The notes under the pieces: model-generated | Database searches by the model: none | What the model was told of the DNA's origin: nothing | Seen by the model: the letters and a program-made list of their open reading frames with translations, nothing else | Shown: positions 6,285 to 14,511 of the stretch, one piece after another | How positions within the stretch are numbered: the stretch's first letter is position 1 | Layout: every line of letters starts with the position of its first letter | From: an uncultured Thiohalocapsa sp. | GTDB taxonomy: Bacteria > Pseudomonadota > Gammaproteobacteria > Chromatiales > Chromatiaceae | DNA: 33,801 nt | Direction: 5' to 3' | Assembly: GCF_913063425.1 (NCBI RefSeq) | Contig: NZ_CAJXYK010000056.1 | Coordinates: 1-33,801, forward strand | Position numbers and translations under genes: made by a program

Positions 6285-8536
6285 CCCGGTCTGCGCAGCC
6301 GCCAGCAGCGGTGGATGTGGGGGTTGCGGCGGAAGTCGCGGGGGATGGTGGCGTCGCTGATGTCCTCGATCTGAAGCTCACCGTGCTGCGCCAGGGCATC
6401 GCTGTCGAGCCGAAAGCGGCGCCGGTTGGTGGAGAAGATGAGCTCGCCGTCGGGGGCGAGCAGGGCGACAGCGGCGCGGATCAGATGCACGTGGTCGCGC
6501 TGCACGTCGAAGGTCCCCTGCATGCGCTTGGAGCTTGAGAAGGTGGGCGGGTCCAGGAAGATGAGCCCGAAGCGCCCGCGGTAGGCGCGTGCGTTGGCGA
6601 GCCAGGTGAGGCAGTCCGCCTGGATCAGCTGGTGGTCGCGGCCGGTGAAGCCGTTCAGAGCCAGGTTGCGCCGAGCCCAGTCCATGTAGGTGCGCGACAG
6701 GTCCACGCCGGTGGTGGAGCGGGCGCCGCCGGCCGCCGCATGGACGCTCGCGCTCGCCGTGTAGCAGAACAGGTTCAGCACGTGTCGGTCGCGCGAGCGC
6801 TCGCGCACCAGCCGGCGCGTGTCGCGGTGGTCCAGGAACAGGCCGGTGTCCAGATAATCCGCGAAGTTCACCAGCAGCTTGAGCCCGTCCTCCGCCACCA
6901 CGTGGAACTGACCCGTCTGCCCCTGCCGCTCGTACTGGGCCGCGCCGCGCTGGCGCTGACGGACCTTGAAGAAGAGGTCTTGCTCCGGCACCCCGAGCAC
7001 GTCGGCGATGACGCCCATGGCCTCGCGCAGCCGGCGGCGCGCGGCCTTGGGGTCGACGTTTGCCGGCGGCGCGTATTCCTGCACGTGCACGAAGCGGCGG
7101 TCGGGCGTGTCGGGCTCGGCGGAGGCGTAGACATCGATGGCCAGCGCGTACTCCGGCAGGTCCGCATCGTACAGGCGCCAGCAGCCGATGCCCTCCGCCC
7201 GCAGCCACTTGGCGAGCGCCTTCTGGTTCTTGCGCAGCCGGTTGGCGAGCATCTCCGCCCCCGGGCCGCGCTCGGCGGCGGGCAGGGGGCGCGGACGGTC
7301 CGAGACATGCGCCTCGGCGCTCACGCGGAAATGCAGCAGCCGGCACTCGATGGGGCCGTTGTAGAGGGTGTGGAAGCGCGCCGCACGCAGGCCCATGCCC
7401 TTGCCCAGGTCCGGGTTGCCGGTGAGCACCGCGGCACGCCAGCCGTCGAAGCGCTCCCGCAGTACGGCCCCCAGGGTCGCGTACAGCGCCGGCAGCTCGG
7501 ACTGGGCGCCGAGGCGCTCGCCATAGGGCGGGTTGGTGACCAGGAGCCCCGGGGGCTCGTCCGGCGCCGGCGCGCAGTCGCCCAGGGCGCGGCGCTCGAA
7601 GCGCAGATGCCCGCCGAGCCCGGCGCGCTCGGCGTTGGCCTGCGCCGCGCGCACCGCCTGCGGGTCCTGGTCCGAGCCGCGGATGTGGAGCCGGCGGCGG
7701 CCGAGCGCGGTCAGTCCCGCCACGCGGCGCGCGCGGGCCTCCGCCAGCAGGTCCGCCCAGGCCGCCGCGTCGTGGCCGGCCCAGCCGAGGCAGCCCCAGT
7801 GCACACCGAGCTCGCTGCGCAGCAGGCCGGGGGCGATGTCGGCGGCCATGAGCGCGGCCTCGATGGGCAGGGTGCCGGCACCGCACAGGGGGTCCAGCAG
7901 CCCACCGCCGGCGGCGGCGATGTCCGGCCAGCCGGCGCGCAGCAGCACGGCGGCGGCGAGGTGCTCCTTGAGCGGTGCGGCGACCTCCTGCACGCGCCAG
8001 CCGCGGCGGTGCAGGGGGGCACCGGCGAGGTCCAGGGACAGGCTGGCCCGGTCGCGGAACACCTGGCAGCGGATGCCGAGGTCGGGGCGGGCGGTGTCCA
8101 CGTTGGGGCGCGCCAGGCCCAGGTCGCGGAACTGGTCCACGATGGCGTCCTTGACCCTGAGCGCCCCGAAGTGGCTGTTGTCGATGCCCGAGCGTACCGC
8201 GTCCAGGTGCACCGCCAGGGTGCGGCCCGGTGCCAGGTGGTCCGGCCAGTGGATCTCCCGCACCCGGGCGTAGAGGCTGTCGGCGTCCGGCGCGTCGAAG
8301 CCCGCCAGCGGCAGCAGCACCCGGCTCGCCACGCGCGACCACAACAGCACACGGTAGGCATCCGCGAGGCTGCCCGAGAAGCGCACGCCGGCGCGGGTCT
8401 CCTGGGCGGAGGCGATGCCGAGACCGCGCAGCTCCTCCGCCAGCAGGGTTTCGAGGTTGCGGGCGGCGGTGGCGAAGAACTGACTCAGCGCCGGCGCGGC
8501 GGCTGCCGTGGCGCTGCCCCCTGCGCCGGAGCTCAC
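6281..8536 (-). CDS. rlmL: Bifunctional 23S rRNA methyltransferase RlmKL
   Basis: 751 residues; fused enzyme that methylates G2445 (RlmL half, m2G) and G2069 (RlmK half, m7G) of 23S rRNA in gammaproteobacteria. Seen: a THUMP-like N-terminus (about 45-165), SAM motif DPLCGAGT at 215-222 and NPPYGERLG from 335 in the first methyltransferase. The second has VLNLFCYTASASVHAA from 586 and LDPPTFSSSKR from 661. E. coli RlmL is about 700 residues; the extra length is Ala-rich N-terminus and linkers. The start is GTG at 8536, overlapping the oxyR stop as GTGA, so translation is probably coupled to oxyR. It converges with the Nudix-JAMM gene. Confidence 0.95.
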   Translation of the reverse strand: MSSGAGGSATAAAAPALSQFFATAARNLETLLAEELRGLGIASAQETRAGVRFSGSLADAYRVLLWSRVASRVLLPLAGFDAPDADSLYARVREIHWPDHLAPGRTLAVHLDAVRSGIDNSHFGALRVKDAIVDQFRDLGLARPNVDTARPDLGIRCQVFRDRASLSLDLAGAPLHRRGWRVQEVAAPLKEHLAAAVLLRAGWPDIAAAGGGLLDPLCGAGTLPIEAALMAADIAPGLLRSELGVHWGCLGWAGHDAAAWADLLAEARARRVAGLTALGRRRLHIRGSDQDPQAVRAAQANAERAGLGGHLRFERRALGDCAPAPDEPPGLLVTNPPYGERLGAQSELPALYATLGAVLRERFDGWRAAVLTGNPDLGKGMGLRAARFHTLYNGPIECRLLHFRVSAEAHVSDRPRPLPAAERGPGAEMLANRLRKNQKALAKWLRAEGIGCWRLYDADLPEYALAIDVYASAEPDTPDRRFVHVQEYAPPANVDPKAARRRLREAMGVIADVLGVPEQDLFFKVRQRQRGAAQYERQGQTGQFHVVAEDGLKLLVNFADYLDTGLFLDHRDTRRLVRERSRDRHVLNLFCYTASASVHAAAGGARSTTGVDLSRTYMDWARRNLALNGFTGRDHQLIQADCLTWLANARAYRGRFGLIFLDPPTFSSSKRMQGTFDVQRDHVHLIRAAVALLAPDGELIFSTNRRRFRLDSDALAQHGELQIEDISDATIPRDFRRNPHIHRCWRLRRPG

Positions 8537-9453
8537 TGGTTGACCACCTTCACGGTGTTCGGCAGCTGGCTCAGGGTCACCTCGGCGAAGGTCTCAAGTG
8601 CCGCCCGCCGCGGGAAGGTGCGGCGGAACACCAGCGAAATGCGGCGCTTGGCGTCCGGCAGGTCGAGCCCGCGGGCGATGATGCCGCTGTCGGTCATCCA
8701 ACTGCCGCGGATGGCCAGCGCCGGCACCAGGGTGCAGCCGAAGCCGGCGCCAACCAGCTGCAGCAGGGTCTCCAGGCTCGCCGCACGCAGGTCCGCCATC
8801 TCGCCGGTGCGCGGGCGGTCCGCGAGCTTGCACACCTCCATGACCTGGTGGCTCAGGCAGTGCCCTTCCGAGAGCAGCAGCAGGTCGATGGACTCCAGAT
8901 CTGCCTGGGTGATGTCGTCCTTGTCGTAGAGCGGATGCTTGCGCGGATGGGCGAGCCAGAAGGGCTCGTCGAACAGCGGAATGCTGGTGAGATCGGGGTT
9001 GGGCGTCGGCGTGGCCAGCAGCGCCGCGTCCAGCTCATGCCGCTCCAGGCGGCGCAGCAGCGCGTCCGTGGTCTCCTCGAACAGCACCAGCTGCAATTGC
9101 GGACAGCGGCGCTTGAGCGGCACCAGCACCAGGGGCATCAGATAGGGGCTCAGGGTCGGGATGGCGCCCACGCGCAGCGGGCCCGCCAGCGGGTCCTGGT
9201 ATGCGCGGGCCACCTGCTCGATGGCGTCCGCCTGCTCCACCAGGAGCCGCGCATGCTCCAGGATCTGCTCGCCGATGGGCGTGACCTCCACCGAGCGGTT
9301 GGTGCGCTCGAAGATCACCACCCCCAGCTGGTCCTCCAGCTTCTTGATCTGCCCGGAGAGCGTGGGCTGGCTCACGAAGCAGCGCTCCGCCGCCTTGCCG
9401 AAATGCCGGGTCTCCGCCACGGCGAGGATGTACTTGATGTCCCGTAGGTTCAT
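8533..9453 (-). CDS. oxyR: Peroxide-sensing LysR-type regulator OxyR
   Basis: 306 residues with an N-terminal winged helix (AERCFVSQPTLSGQIKKLED, residues 22-41) and a LysR substrate-binding domain. The segment EGHCLSHQVMEVC places cysteines at exactly 199 and 208, the pair that forms the activating disulfide in E. coli OxyR, so I call the peroxide sensor with confidence rather than a generic LysR protein. It activates peroxide-defence genes when oxidised. Its stop overlaps the rlmKL start (GTGA). A perfect 7-base inverted repeat lies upstream at 9494-9516. The DyP peroxidase cluster and the ferritin in this window are plausible but unproven targets. Confidence 0.93.
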   Translation of the reverse strand: MNLRDIKYILAVAETRHFGKAAERCFVSQPTLSGQIKKLEDQLGVVIFERTNRSVEVTPIGEQILEHARLLVEQADAIEQVARAYQDPLAGPLRVGAIPTLSPYLMPLVLVPLKRRCPQLQLVLFEETTDALLRRLERHELDAALLATPTPNPDLTSIPLFDEPFWLAHPRKHPLYDKDDITQADLESIDLLLLSEGHCLSHQVMEVCKLADRPRTGEMADLRAASLETLLQLVGAGFGCTLVPALAIRGSWMTDSGIIARGLDLPDAKRRISLVFRRTFPRRAALETFAEVTLSQLPNTVKVVNQ

Positions 9454-9493
9454 TGACTGGCGCTGCCGCTGTGTGTCCTCTGCGCTGAGACCA

Positions 9494-9516
9494 CAGGGAT
9501 GTTAAACCAATCCCTG
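9494..9516. promoter_or_regulatory. Inverted repeat upstream of oxyR
   Basis: CAGGGAT, nine bases (GTTAAACCA), ATCCCTG: perfect 7-base arms, 41 bases before the oxyR start and downstream of the epimerase-like gene. It could be an OxyR autoregulatory site or a weak stem between the two genes. It does not match the ATAG-N7-CTAT OxyR consensus, and no T run follows. Confidence 0.35.
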
Positions 9517-9556
9517 CGCGGCGGGTTTTGTACGGCGCGCTCTGGGGCGACTGGCC

Positions 9557-11005
9557 TCAGCGGGCGAGCCGCGCCAGGCGGCGCTGGTAGCGGCGCATCA
9601 CCAGCAGGTGCGCCGCGGCCTGACTCAGGATGTAGAGATACCAGGGCAGGGACGGCGCATAGTCGTGGATGGCGGTCATGGTGTAGCGCCCGTCGAGGAG
9701 GGTGTGGAACTCGAACCGCGGGCGCCCGGCGGCGCTCTGCCGTGCGAGCAGGCCGCCGACGATGGCATACACCTGGCGCTCGGGCGTGCTGGCGGCGGGC
9801 TGATGGCGCAGCGCGAGCAGCTTGATGGGCAGCAGGCGCAGGCGCACCTCGACGTTCCGGTCGGCATCCACCCGGCTGCGCACCAGGGGCCAGCAGCATT
9901 CACCGAGCCAGCGGAAGTAGTTGCCGGCGACCCAGGCCGCATCCTGCCCCGGCGGCAGCAGCACGCGCTGGATGGACCGCACCAGGGACTGCTCGCGCAT
10001 CAGGTGGCTGTCCTGCTCCCGGATGGTCTCCCGGGGGTTCGGCTTGAGGCGCCCGGTGGCGGGGTCCAGGCTCGCGCGCAGGGCTGCCGTGAAGCCCATG
10101 GCGTCGGGCTCGATGGCGCGCTGCAACGGATTGTCCTGCATCACCGTGTCCTGCGGCAGGCTCTCCACCACGGCCCCCACCAGCTGCGGCGGCGCCCGGC
10201 TCACCAGCCGCGCGGTGGCCGCGGCCAGGGCGTTGGGCAGGAAGGGCACGCGCAGGAACACGCGCCGGCGGCCGAGGACGCGGGCGGTCTCGCGCAGCAT
10301 CTGCTCGTAGCTCAGCACCTCGGCGCCGCCGATGTCGAAGGGGCCGGTGAAGGACGCCGGCCGGCCGAGACAGTGCAGGATGGCCCGCACCAGGTCCTGC
10401 ACGGCGATGGGGCGGGTGGTGGAGCGCGCCGAGGGCGGCAGGGCGAGCACCGGCAGCCGGCGCACCAGGTCCAGCAGCAGGTCCGGCGCGGTGCCGCCGG
10501 GCCCCACCACCAGGCTTGCCCGCAGCGCCGTCACCGGCGTGCCGTGGGCGGCGAGCACCAGCTCCACCTCACGCCGGCTCCACAGCAGTGGCGAGAAGCG
10601 AAAGCTCTGGGGCATGACGCCGCTCACGTAAAGGATCTGGCGCAGCCCGTTGGCGGCGGCGGCGCGGGCGAAGTTGTCCGCCAGCACCAGGTCCATGTCC
10701 CGTGGGCGCGCCTGGGTCAGCCGCGACGAGGGGGCGAGGGAATGCACCAGATAGACGGCGACGTCGATGCCCGCCAGCGCCGCCGTCAGGTCCGGTGCGG
10801 AGAACAGGTCGCAGTGGCGCCAGCGCAGTCCCGGCACCGCAGATGGCGCGGCGGCCCGGGCCGGCGAGCGCGTCAGCGCCAGCACTTCGTGCTGCTGCGC
10901 GAGCACCGGTGCCAGCGCGGCGCCGATGAAGCCGCTGGCGCCGGCGACGGCGACGCGCAGCGGGCGGTCGGTGCCGGCGGGCTGCCGTTGGCTCTCGGTG
11001 CTCAA
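9557..11005 (-). CDS. NAD(P)-binding epimerase-like protein with DUF2867-like C-terminus
   Basis: 482 residues. Residues 16-240 form an atypical/extended SDR Rossmann domain: VAVAGASGFIGAAL with the GxxGxxG loop at 22-28, a VYLVHSL strand, a YVSGVMPQ segment and a FDIGGAEVLSYEQM region like NmrA/epimerase proteins. The C-terminal part (about 330-482) resembles the DUF2867 SRPBCC-like domain fused to such proteins (FEFHTLLDGRYTMTAIHDYA). It ends in a basic tail. The longest frame starts TTG at 11005 without a convincing ribosome site, so the true start is uncertain. It lies 84 bases after yebG and 103 bases before oxyR on the same strand. Substrate unknown. Confidence 0.8.
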   Translation of the reverse strand: MSTESQRQPAGTDRPLRVAVAGASGFIGAALAPVLAQQHEVLALTRSPARAAAPSAVPGLRWRHCDLFSAPDLTAALAGIDVAVYLVHSLAPSSRLTQARPRDMDLVLADNFARAAAANGLRQILYVSGVMPQSFRFSPLLWSRREVELVLAAHGTPVTALRASLVVGPGGTAPDLLLDLVRRLPVLALPPSARSTTRPIAVQDLVRAILHCLGRPASFTGPFDIGGAEVLSYEQMLRETARVLGRRRVFLRVPFLPNALAAATARLVSRAPPQLVGAVVESLPQDTVMQDNPLQRAIEPDAMGFTAALRASLDPATGRLKPNPRETIREQDSHLMREQSLVRSIQRVLLPPGQDAAWVAGNYFRWLGECCWPLVRSRVDADRNVEVRLRLLPIKLLALRHQPAASTPERQVYAIVGGLLARQSAAGRPRFEFHTLLDGRYTMTAIHDYAPSLPWYLYILSQAAAHLLVMRRYQRRLARLAR

Positions 11006-11040
11006 GGTGCGCTGCGCGGCTTTGCGGTCCGTGGTCCCGA

Positions 11041-11071
11041 TGCCGACCGAGTGCCGACCGAGTGCCGACCG
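11041..11071. repeat. 11-base tandem repeat, three copies
   Basis: TGCCGACCGAG occurs at 11041-11051 and 11052-11062, followed by TGCCGACCG at 11063-11071. It sits between yebG and the epimerase-like gene, just upstream of the annotated TTG start of the latter. Confidence 0.8.
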
Positions 11072-11089
11072 TTACGGCGGCCCCCGGCC

Positions 11090-11395
11090 TCAGCCCGTGG
11101 CCTTGAGCGGCGTGACCTCGCCGCCGGCTTCTGCCGGCGCCGCTTCGTCGCGCGGCTCCGGCGCCTTGCCCCGGAGGATGCGCTCCACCTGCTTCGCGTT
11201 GCGCGCCAGGTAGATGGTGAGCTCTTCGAGGTCCGCGTCCGGCAGCTGCGGCAGCACGCCGTCATCGCGCAGCAACTGGCCGAGGCGGTCGGCGTTCTCC
11301 AGCACCTTGTCGTAGGCGTCGGCGGCCTTCTTGTCGGCGGTGCGCAATCTCTCGACTCCGTTGCGGTCTTTGACGATGTACTCGATCTCGATCAT
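11090..11395 (-). CDS. yebG: YebG-family protein
   Basis: 101 residues. The N-terminal pattern MIEIEYIVKDRNGVERLRT followed by ADKKAADAYDKVLENAD matches YebG, a small DNA-damage-inducible protein of unknown mechanism (E. coli YebG is 96 residues). The middle (DADLEELTIYLARNAKQVER) corresponds to the second helix, and the C-terminus is a disordered Glu/Ala/Pro tail. In E. coli yebG is LexA-controlled; I looked for CTGT-N8-ACAG upstream (11396-11530) and found none. A TATACT that could be a -10 lies at 11472-11467. First gene of a minus-strand run leading to oxyR and rlmKL. Confidence 0.85.
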   Translation of the reverse strand: MIEIEYIVKDRNGVERLRTADKKAADAYDKVLENADRLGQLLRDDGVLPQLPDADLEELTIYLARNAKQVERILRGKAPEPRDEAAPAEAGGEVTPLKATG

Positions 11396-11573
11396 GGCGG
11401 GGTCCGTGCAGGGGCGGCGGATGGGGGCCGGATGCTGCCGCCGGCGCTGCCTGCCGGGGCGGGGGCAGTATAACGAGGCCGCGGAGGTGGGGGATTCTGG
11501 GATCGATCATGGGTTGAAATAGGTCATGATACTGTCAACCTTTCACCGGGGGAGGTGGCGAGCCGCCGTCCAG

Positions 11574-11608
11574 CCCACCGCACGCCGCACCGCACGCCCC
11601 ACCGCATG
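11574..11608. repeat. Imperfect 11-12 base tandem repeat, three copies
   Basis: CCCACCGCACG, CCGCACCGCACG and CCCCACCGCATG follow each other in the leader region of the ferritin gene, about 60 bases before its start. Confidence 0.5.
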
Positions 11609-11666
11609 CGGCTGCCGAAGCCTCCACCGCCGACCCCCATCGCCTCACCGTCACGGAGCTGTTGCC

Positions 11667-12194
11667 ATGATCTCCGACACCATGCGCATGCGGATGAACC
11701 AGCAGATCAACCGCGAGCTGTACTCCGCCTATCTGTACCTGTCCCTGTCCGCCCACGCCGAGCGGGTGAACCTCAAGGGCACCGCGGCGTGGTTCATGGC
11801 CAAGCACGCCGAGGAGATGACACACGCCCTCAAGATGTACCGCTACCTGCTGGACCAGGACGCGCAGGTGGAGCTGGCGGCGGTGGACGCGCCGCCGGTG
11901 AGCCCGGACGGCGTTATGGCGATGTTCGAGGGGACCCTCACGCACGAGCGCGAGGTGACGGCGGCCATCAACGACCTGGTGGACCTCGCCCTGTCGGAGA
12001 AGGATCACGCGACGAACATCTTTCTGCAGTGGTTCGTGACGGAGCAGATCGAGGAAGAGGCCACGGTGAACGACATCATCGGCCGACTCCAGCTCTTCGG
12101 CGACAAGGGTCAGGGCCTGCTCATGATCGACAATGAGCTGGGCACCGCGGCCAAGACCATGGGGCAGGCGCAGGCGCCGGAGGCCGGGGCCTGA
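11667..12194 (+). CDS. ftnA: Non-haem ferritin (FtnA type)
   Basis: 175 residues. Iron-storage ferritin that oxidises Fe(II) and stores Fe(III) in a 24-subunit shell. Seen: NRELYSAYLYLSLSAHAE with Glu17, KHAEEMTHALKM with Glu50 and His53, LTHERE near 92-97, and FLQWFVTEQIEEEA. These match the ferroxidase ligands of E. coli FtnA, and there are no haem-ligand features of bacterioferritin. The ATG at 11667 follows ACGGAG at a good distance, which fixes the start against longer upstream extensions. The C-terminal 10 residues (Ala/Gln/Pro) go beyond the usual end. Upstream carries a short tandem repeat; no clear Fur box was seen. Confidence 0.95.
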   Translation: MISDTMRMRMNQQINRELYSAYLYLSLSAHAERVNLKGTAAWFMAKHAEEMTHALKMYRYLLDQDAQVELAAVDAPPVSPDGVMAMFEGTLTHEREVTAAINDLVDLALSEKDHATNIFLQWFVTEQIEEEATVNDIIGRLQLFGDKGQGLLMIDNELGTAAKTMGQAQAPEAGA

Positions 12195-12296
12195 GGGCGG
12201 GGCATCCAAGGGGACTGTCACAGTGGGCGTCGGTGGGCCGCATGGGGTAACCGCCGGGCTTGGCCGTCCATTGCGTCGAGGAGCGCAGGTCTCTGT

Positions 12297-12380
12297 ATGA
12301 GCAAGAAGAAAGACAAGTGCTGCGAGAAATACAAGAAGGACAAGCGCTGTAAGAGCTGTCCGAAGCGCAAGGGCCGCTGA
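12297..12380 (+). CDS. 27-residue Cys/Lys-rich peptide
   Basis: ATG at 12297 encodes a 27-residue peptide beginning MSKKKDKCCEKYKKDKR and ending CKSCPKRKGR before TGA at 12378. It has four cysteines in a CC-x8-C-x2-C arrangement and 11 lysines. An AGG lies seven bases before the ATG, with GAGGAG a little further up. It is 102 bases after ferritin and on the same strand. I recall similar tiny Lys/Cys peptides in related genomes but no function. The cysteine spacing would suit one metal ion, and the charge would suit nucleic acid binding; both are inferences. It is short enough to be missed by gene callers. Confidence 0.65.
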   Translation: MSKKKDKCCEKYKKDKRCKSCPKRKGR

Positions 12381-12506
12381 CGCCGCCCGGCGCCATCGGC
12401 CCGGGCGCGCGGCCCGACCTGCGCAGACAGCATTGCGGCAGAGTCAGATACAGGCGCCTTCGGGCGCCGCAGCGAGTCAACCGTCCATTCCTAACCGGGG
12501 GGAATC

Positions 12507-13244
12507 ATGGTCAAGCCATCCACGTCCTTGCCGCGGCGCGCCGCGACCTTGCCGCTCCTGCTGCTGTGGGCCGCCGCCGTGGCGGTCTATGCCGGTACCG
12601 ACGACGACTGGCCCGACTGGGCCAATGAGCCCGATCTCATGGAGCAGGTCGCAGCCGTCAGCGACGGCGAGCTGCGCTTCCTGAGCGCCGCCGACACCGA
12701 CGGCGAGCATGCCCACCTGAACCGCATCCGCATCACCGAAGACAGCCTGGACGGCGGCTGGGTCGCCCTGGAGCAGTGCCATGAGAATCTGGACGCCGTA
12801 CCGGCGGCGCAGATCCTGTTCCGGGCCGGCGGCATCCGGGACCTCTCCATCGAGTCCAGCCGCAACATCGGCCGCGCCTGGGTGGAGGGCCACAGCGTAC
12901 AGCTGGAAGACGTCGGCCGTGATGCCGTGCTCTGCATCCGCGCCGAGAGTCAGGCCCTGCGCGACCTCGGCGACGGCCACTACCGCCTGCGCAACGGCCC
13001 CTACATGCGCCGGTTTCTGGACGGTTACTATCCCATGCGCGTGACGCTCGATATCCAATACCCCGCCGATGTCATCCAGGTGGTGGGTCAGTCGCCGGTG
13101 ACCCAGCCCGGCTTCGACGTGAGCAACGGCGGCTCGGATCTCAGTGTGGACGCCACTTTCGAGGGCCGGCTGGTGACTTGTTTCGACTTCTGCCGGCGCG
13201 GCGGCGACTGCTCCGGGCCCGTGCCCGCCTGCGACGAGAGCTGA
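12507..13244 (+). CDS. Secreted protein of unknown function
   Basis: 245 residues. A strong GGGGGGA ribosome site lies before the ATG. Residues 1-29 form a signal peptide (RRAATLPLLLLWAAAVAVYA, then G). The mature part is acidic and has cysteines in EQCHENLD and VLCIRAES and a Cys-rich tail (VTCFDFCRRGGDCSGPVPAC), suggesting disulfides in the periplasm or outside. I do not recognise the family. The macrodomain gene begins six bases after its stop, so the two are probably cotranscribed although one product is exported and the other is not. Confidence 0.75.
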   Translation: MVKPSTSLPRRAATLPLLLLWAAAVAVYAGTDDDWPDWANEPDLMEQVAAVSDGELRFLSAADTDGEHAHLNRIRITEDSLDGGWVALEQCHENLDAVPAAQILFRAGGIRDLSIESSRNIGRAWVEGHSVQLEDVGRDAVLCIRAESQALRDLGDGHYRLRNGPYMRRFLDGYYPMRVTLDIQYPADVIQVVGQSPVTQPGFDVSNGGSDLSVDATFEGRLVTCFDFCRRGGDCSGPVPACDES

Positions 13245-13250
13245 GCGCGC

Positions 13251-13748
13251 ATGCCCGGGCCCGAGGTCATCGTCGCCGACATCACCACGCTGGATGTCGA
13301 CGCCATCGTCAACGCCGCCAACACCTCGCTGCTCGGCGGGGGTGGCGTTGACGGCGCCATCCACCGGGCGGCGGGGCCGGAGCTGCTCGCGGCCTGCCGT
13401 GCGCTCGGCGGCTGTCCCACCGGCGAGGCCCGCATCACGCCGGGCTTTCAGCTGCCGGCGCGCTGGGTGATCCACGCCGTCGGCCCGGTGTGGCAGGGCG
13501 GCGGCGCCGACGAGCCCGCGCTGCTGCGCGCTGCCTACCGGCACAGCTTCGCGCTGGCCCGGGAGCACGGCGTCGTGAGCATCGCCTTCCCGGCCATCAG
13601 CACCGGCGTCTACGCCTACCCGAAAGATGCCGCCGCGGCCATTGCCGTGGACGAGATGCGCACACAGGCCGGCGCATTCGAGCGCATCATCGTCTGCTGT
13701 TTCAGCGAGTCCGACGCAGAGCCCTACCGCCGCCTGCTCGCCCCGTAA
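13251..13748 (+). CDS. Macrodomain protein, O-acetyl-ADP-ribose deacetylase type
   Basis: 165 residues covering one complete macrodomain. Seen: [20 protein letters not shown] at residues 20-39 (the adenine/ribose binding Asn and glycine loop), [10 protein letters not shown] at 72-81, and [12 protein letters not shown] at 113-124 (diphosphate loop). These are the hallmarks of the MacroD/YmdB class, which removes ADP-ribose or deacetylates O-acetyl-ADP-ribose. Cytoplasmic. It begins six bases after the secreted-protein gene. No ADP-ribosyltransferase or sirtuin gene is in the window, so the substrate is not indicated by context. Confidence 0.93.
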   Translation: MPGPEVIVADITTLDVDAIVNAANTSLLGGGGVDGAIHRAAGPELLAACRALGGCPTGEARITPGFQLPARWVIHAVGPVWQGGGADEPALLRAAYRHSFALAREHGVVSIAFPAISTGVYAYPKDAAAAIAVDEMRTQAGAFERIIVCCFSESDAEPYRRLLAP

Positions 13749-13814
13749 CCCTGAATAATGAGAACAGGTTCAACGCGCCGGCACATCGGCGTCTGTATAG
13801 GGACGCGGGCTCGG

Positions 13815-13866
13815 CTATGCTTGGAGGCATAGAAGCGGTCGCAGTTGCCGGCATGTCTCATGCCGG
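13815..13866. promoter_or_regulatory. Two adjacent palindromes upstream of the pilin gene
   Basis: CTATGC-TTGGAG-GCATAG (13815-13832) and CCGGCATG-TCT-CATGCCGG (13848-13866) are both perfect. They lie 50-100 bases before the pilin start, in the 165-base gap after the macrodomain gene. They could be a terminator-like stem or operators. A GG-N10-GC (13823-13836) is present but is a poor sigma54 match. Confidence 0.35.
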
Positions 13867-13913
13867 TGGCGCGAAGCCGCCGGCAGCAACGATGACGTAC
13901 AGCGGGGTGACGG

Positions 13914-14423
13914 ATGTTCGCGCAACACCGGGCCCGGGGTTTTTCTTTGGTGGAGCTGATGATCACGGTGGCGATCATCGGCATTCTCGCCGCAATCGGC
14001 ATCCCGGCCTACGAGAATTACATCCGCCGGGCGGCATCGATGGACGGCTACCTGCAGTTCGGTGCCCTCAAGGCCAGCATCACCGAGTACTACGTCGCCA
14101 ACGGCGTACTGCCGGCAAGCTTCACGGACATGGGTCTGCCGCCGGCCACCGGTACCGCCCACGGCGGTGACGAAGGCTCGTATCAGTACGTTTTCGGCAT
14201 CGAGAGCGATGTCTGGTCCAGTGTCGAGTACCAGCCCAAGCCGCCCAACGGCTATGTCTTCGTGCTGCGCTCCAGCGGTGAGCCCGACATCGGCCTGCAC
14301 TTCCAGATCAAGGCCGAGCAGGGGGGTATCCGTGTGCGCTGTACCATCAACGAGATCGCCGAGCGCGGTCCCTACGTGCCGGCGCAGTGCCGCGACGGCA
14401 GTGTCGATGAGTGGAACTGGTAG
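13914..14423 (+). CDS. Type IV pilin-like protein (PilE/PilA class)
   Basis: 169 residues. The N-terminus [16 protein letters not shown] carries the prepilin peptidase site: cleavage after Gly9, giving a mature N-terminal Phe and the conserved Glu5. The hydrophobic helix [20 protein letters not shown] follows. The globular part contains aromatic strands and a C-terminal Cys pair (VRCTINE ... PAQCRDG), the usual D-region disulfide. The length fits PilE/PilA-type pilins. No other pilus gene is nearby, so it is either an orphan minor or alternative pilin or depends on assembly genes elsewhere. GGGGTGACGG precedes the ATG. It converges with the protease gene. Confidence 0.9.
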   Translation: MFAQHRARGFSLVELMITVAIIGILAAIGIPAYENYIRRAASMDGYLQFGALKASITEYYVANGVLPASFTDMGLPPATGTAHGGDEGSYQYVFGIESDVWSSVEYQPKPPNGYVFVLRSSGEPDIGLHFQIKAEQGGIRVRCTINEIAERGPYVPAQCRDGSVDEWNW

Positions 14424-14478
14424 TGACGTAGTCGGTGAGCGCTGACCGGCGCAAGCACTGCGGCCGGTTGCTGTGCCG

Positions 14479-14511
14479 GGTCAGTGTGGGGTCAGTGTAG
14501 GGTCAGCGTGG
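14479..14511. repeat. 11-base tandem repeat, three copies
   Basis: GGTCAGTGTGG, GGTCAGTGTAG and GGTCAGCGTGG follow one another between the pilin stop and the end of the protease gene. The last copy overlaps the final codons of the protease (stop at 14503). Confidence 0.8.

Noticed and set aside
6632-8929. 765-codon plus-strand frame opposite rlmKL
   Set aside because: Rich in Ala, Gly, Val and Arg with no motifs; shadow of rlmKL and oxyR, both certain.
11396-11530. Possible LexA box upstream of yebG
   Set aside because: ACTGTC occurs near 11531, but no CTGT-N8-ACAG pairing exists.
13823-13836. GG-N10-GC, possible sigma54 promoter of the pilin gene
   Set aside because: Outside the two invariant pairs it does not match TGGCAC-N5-TTGCA; I list only the palindromes.
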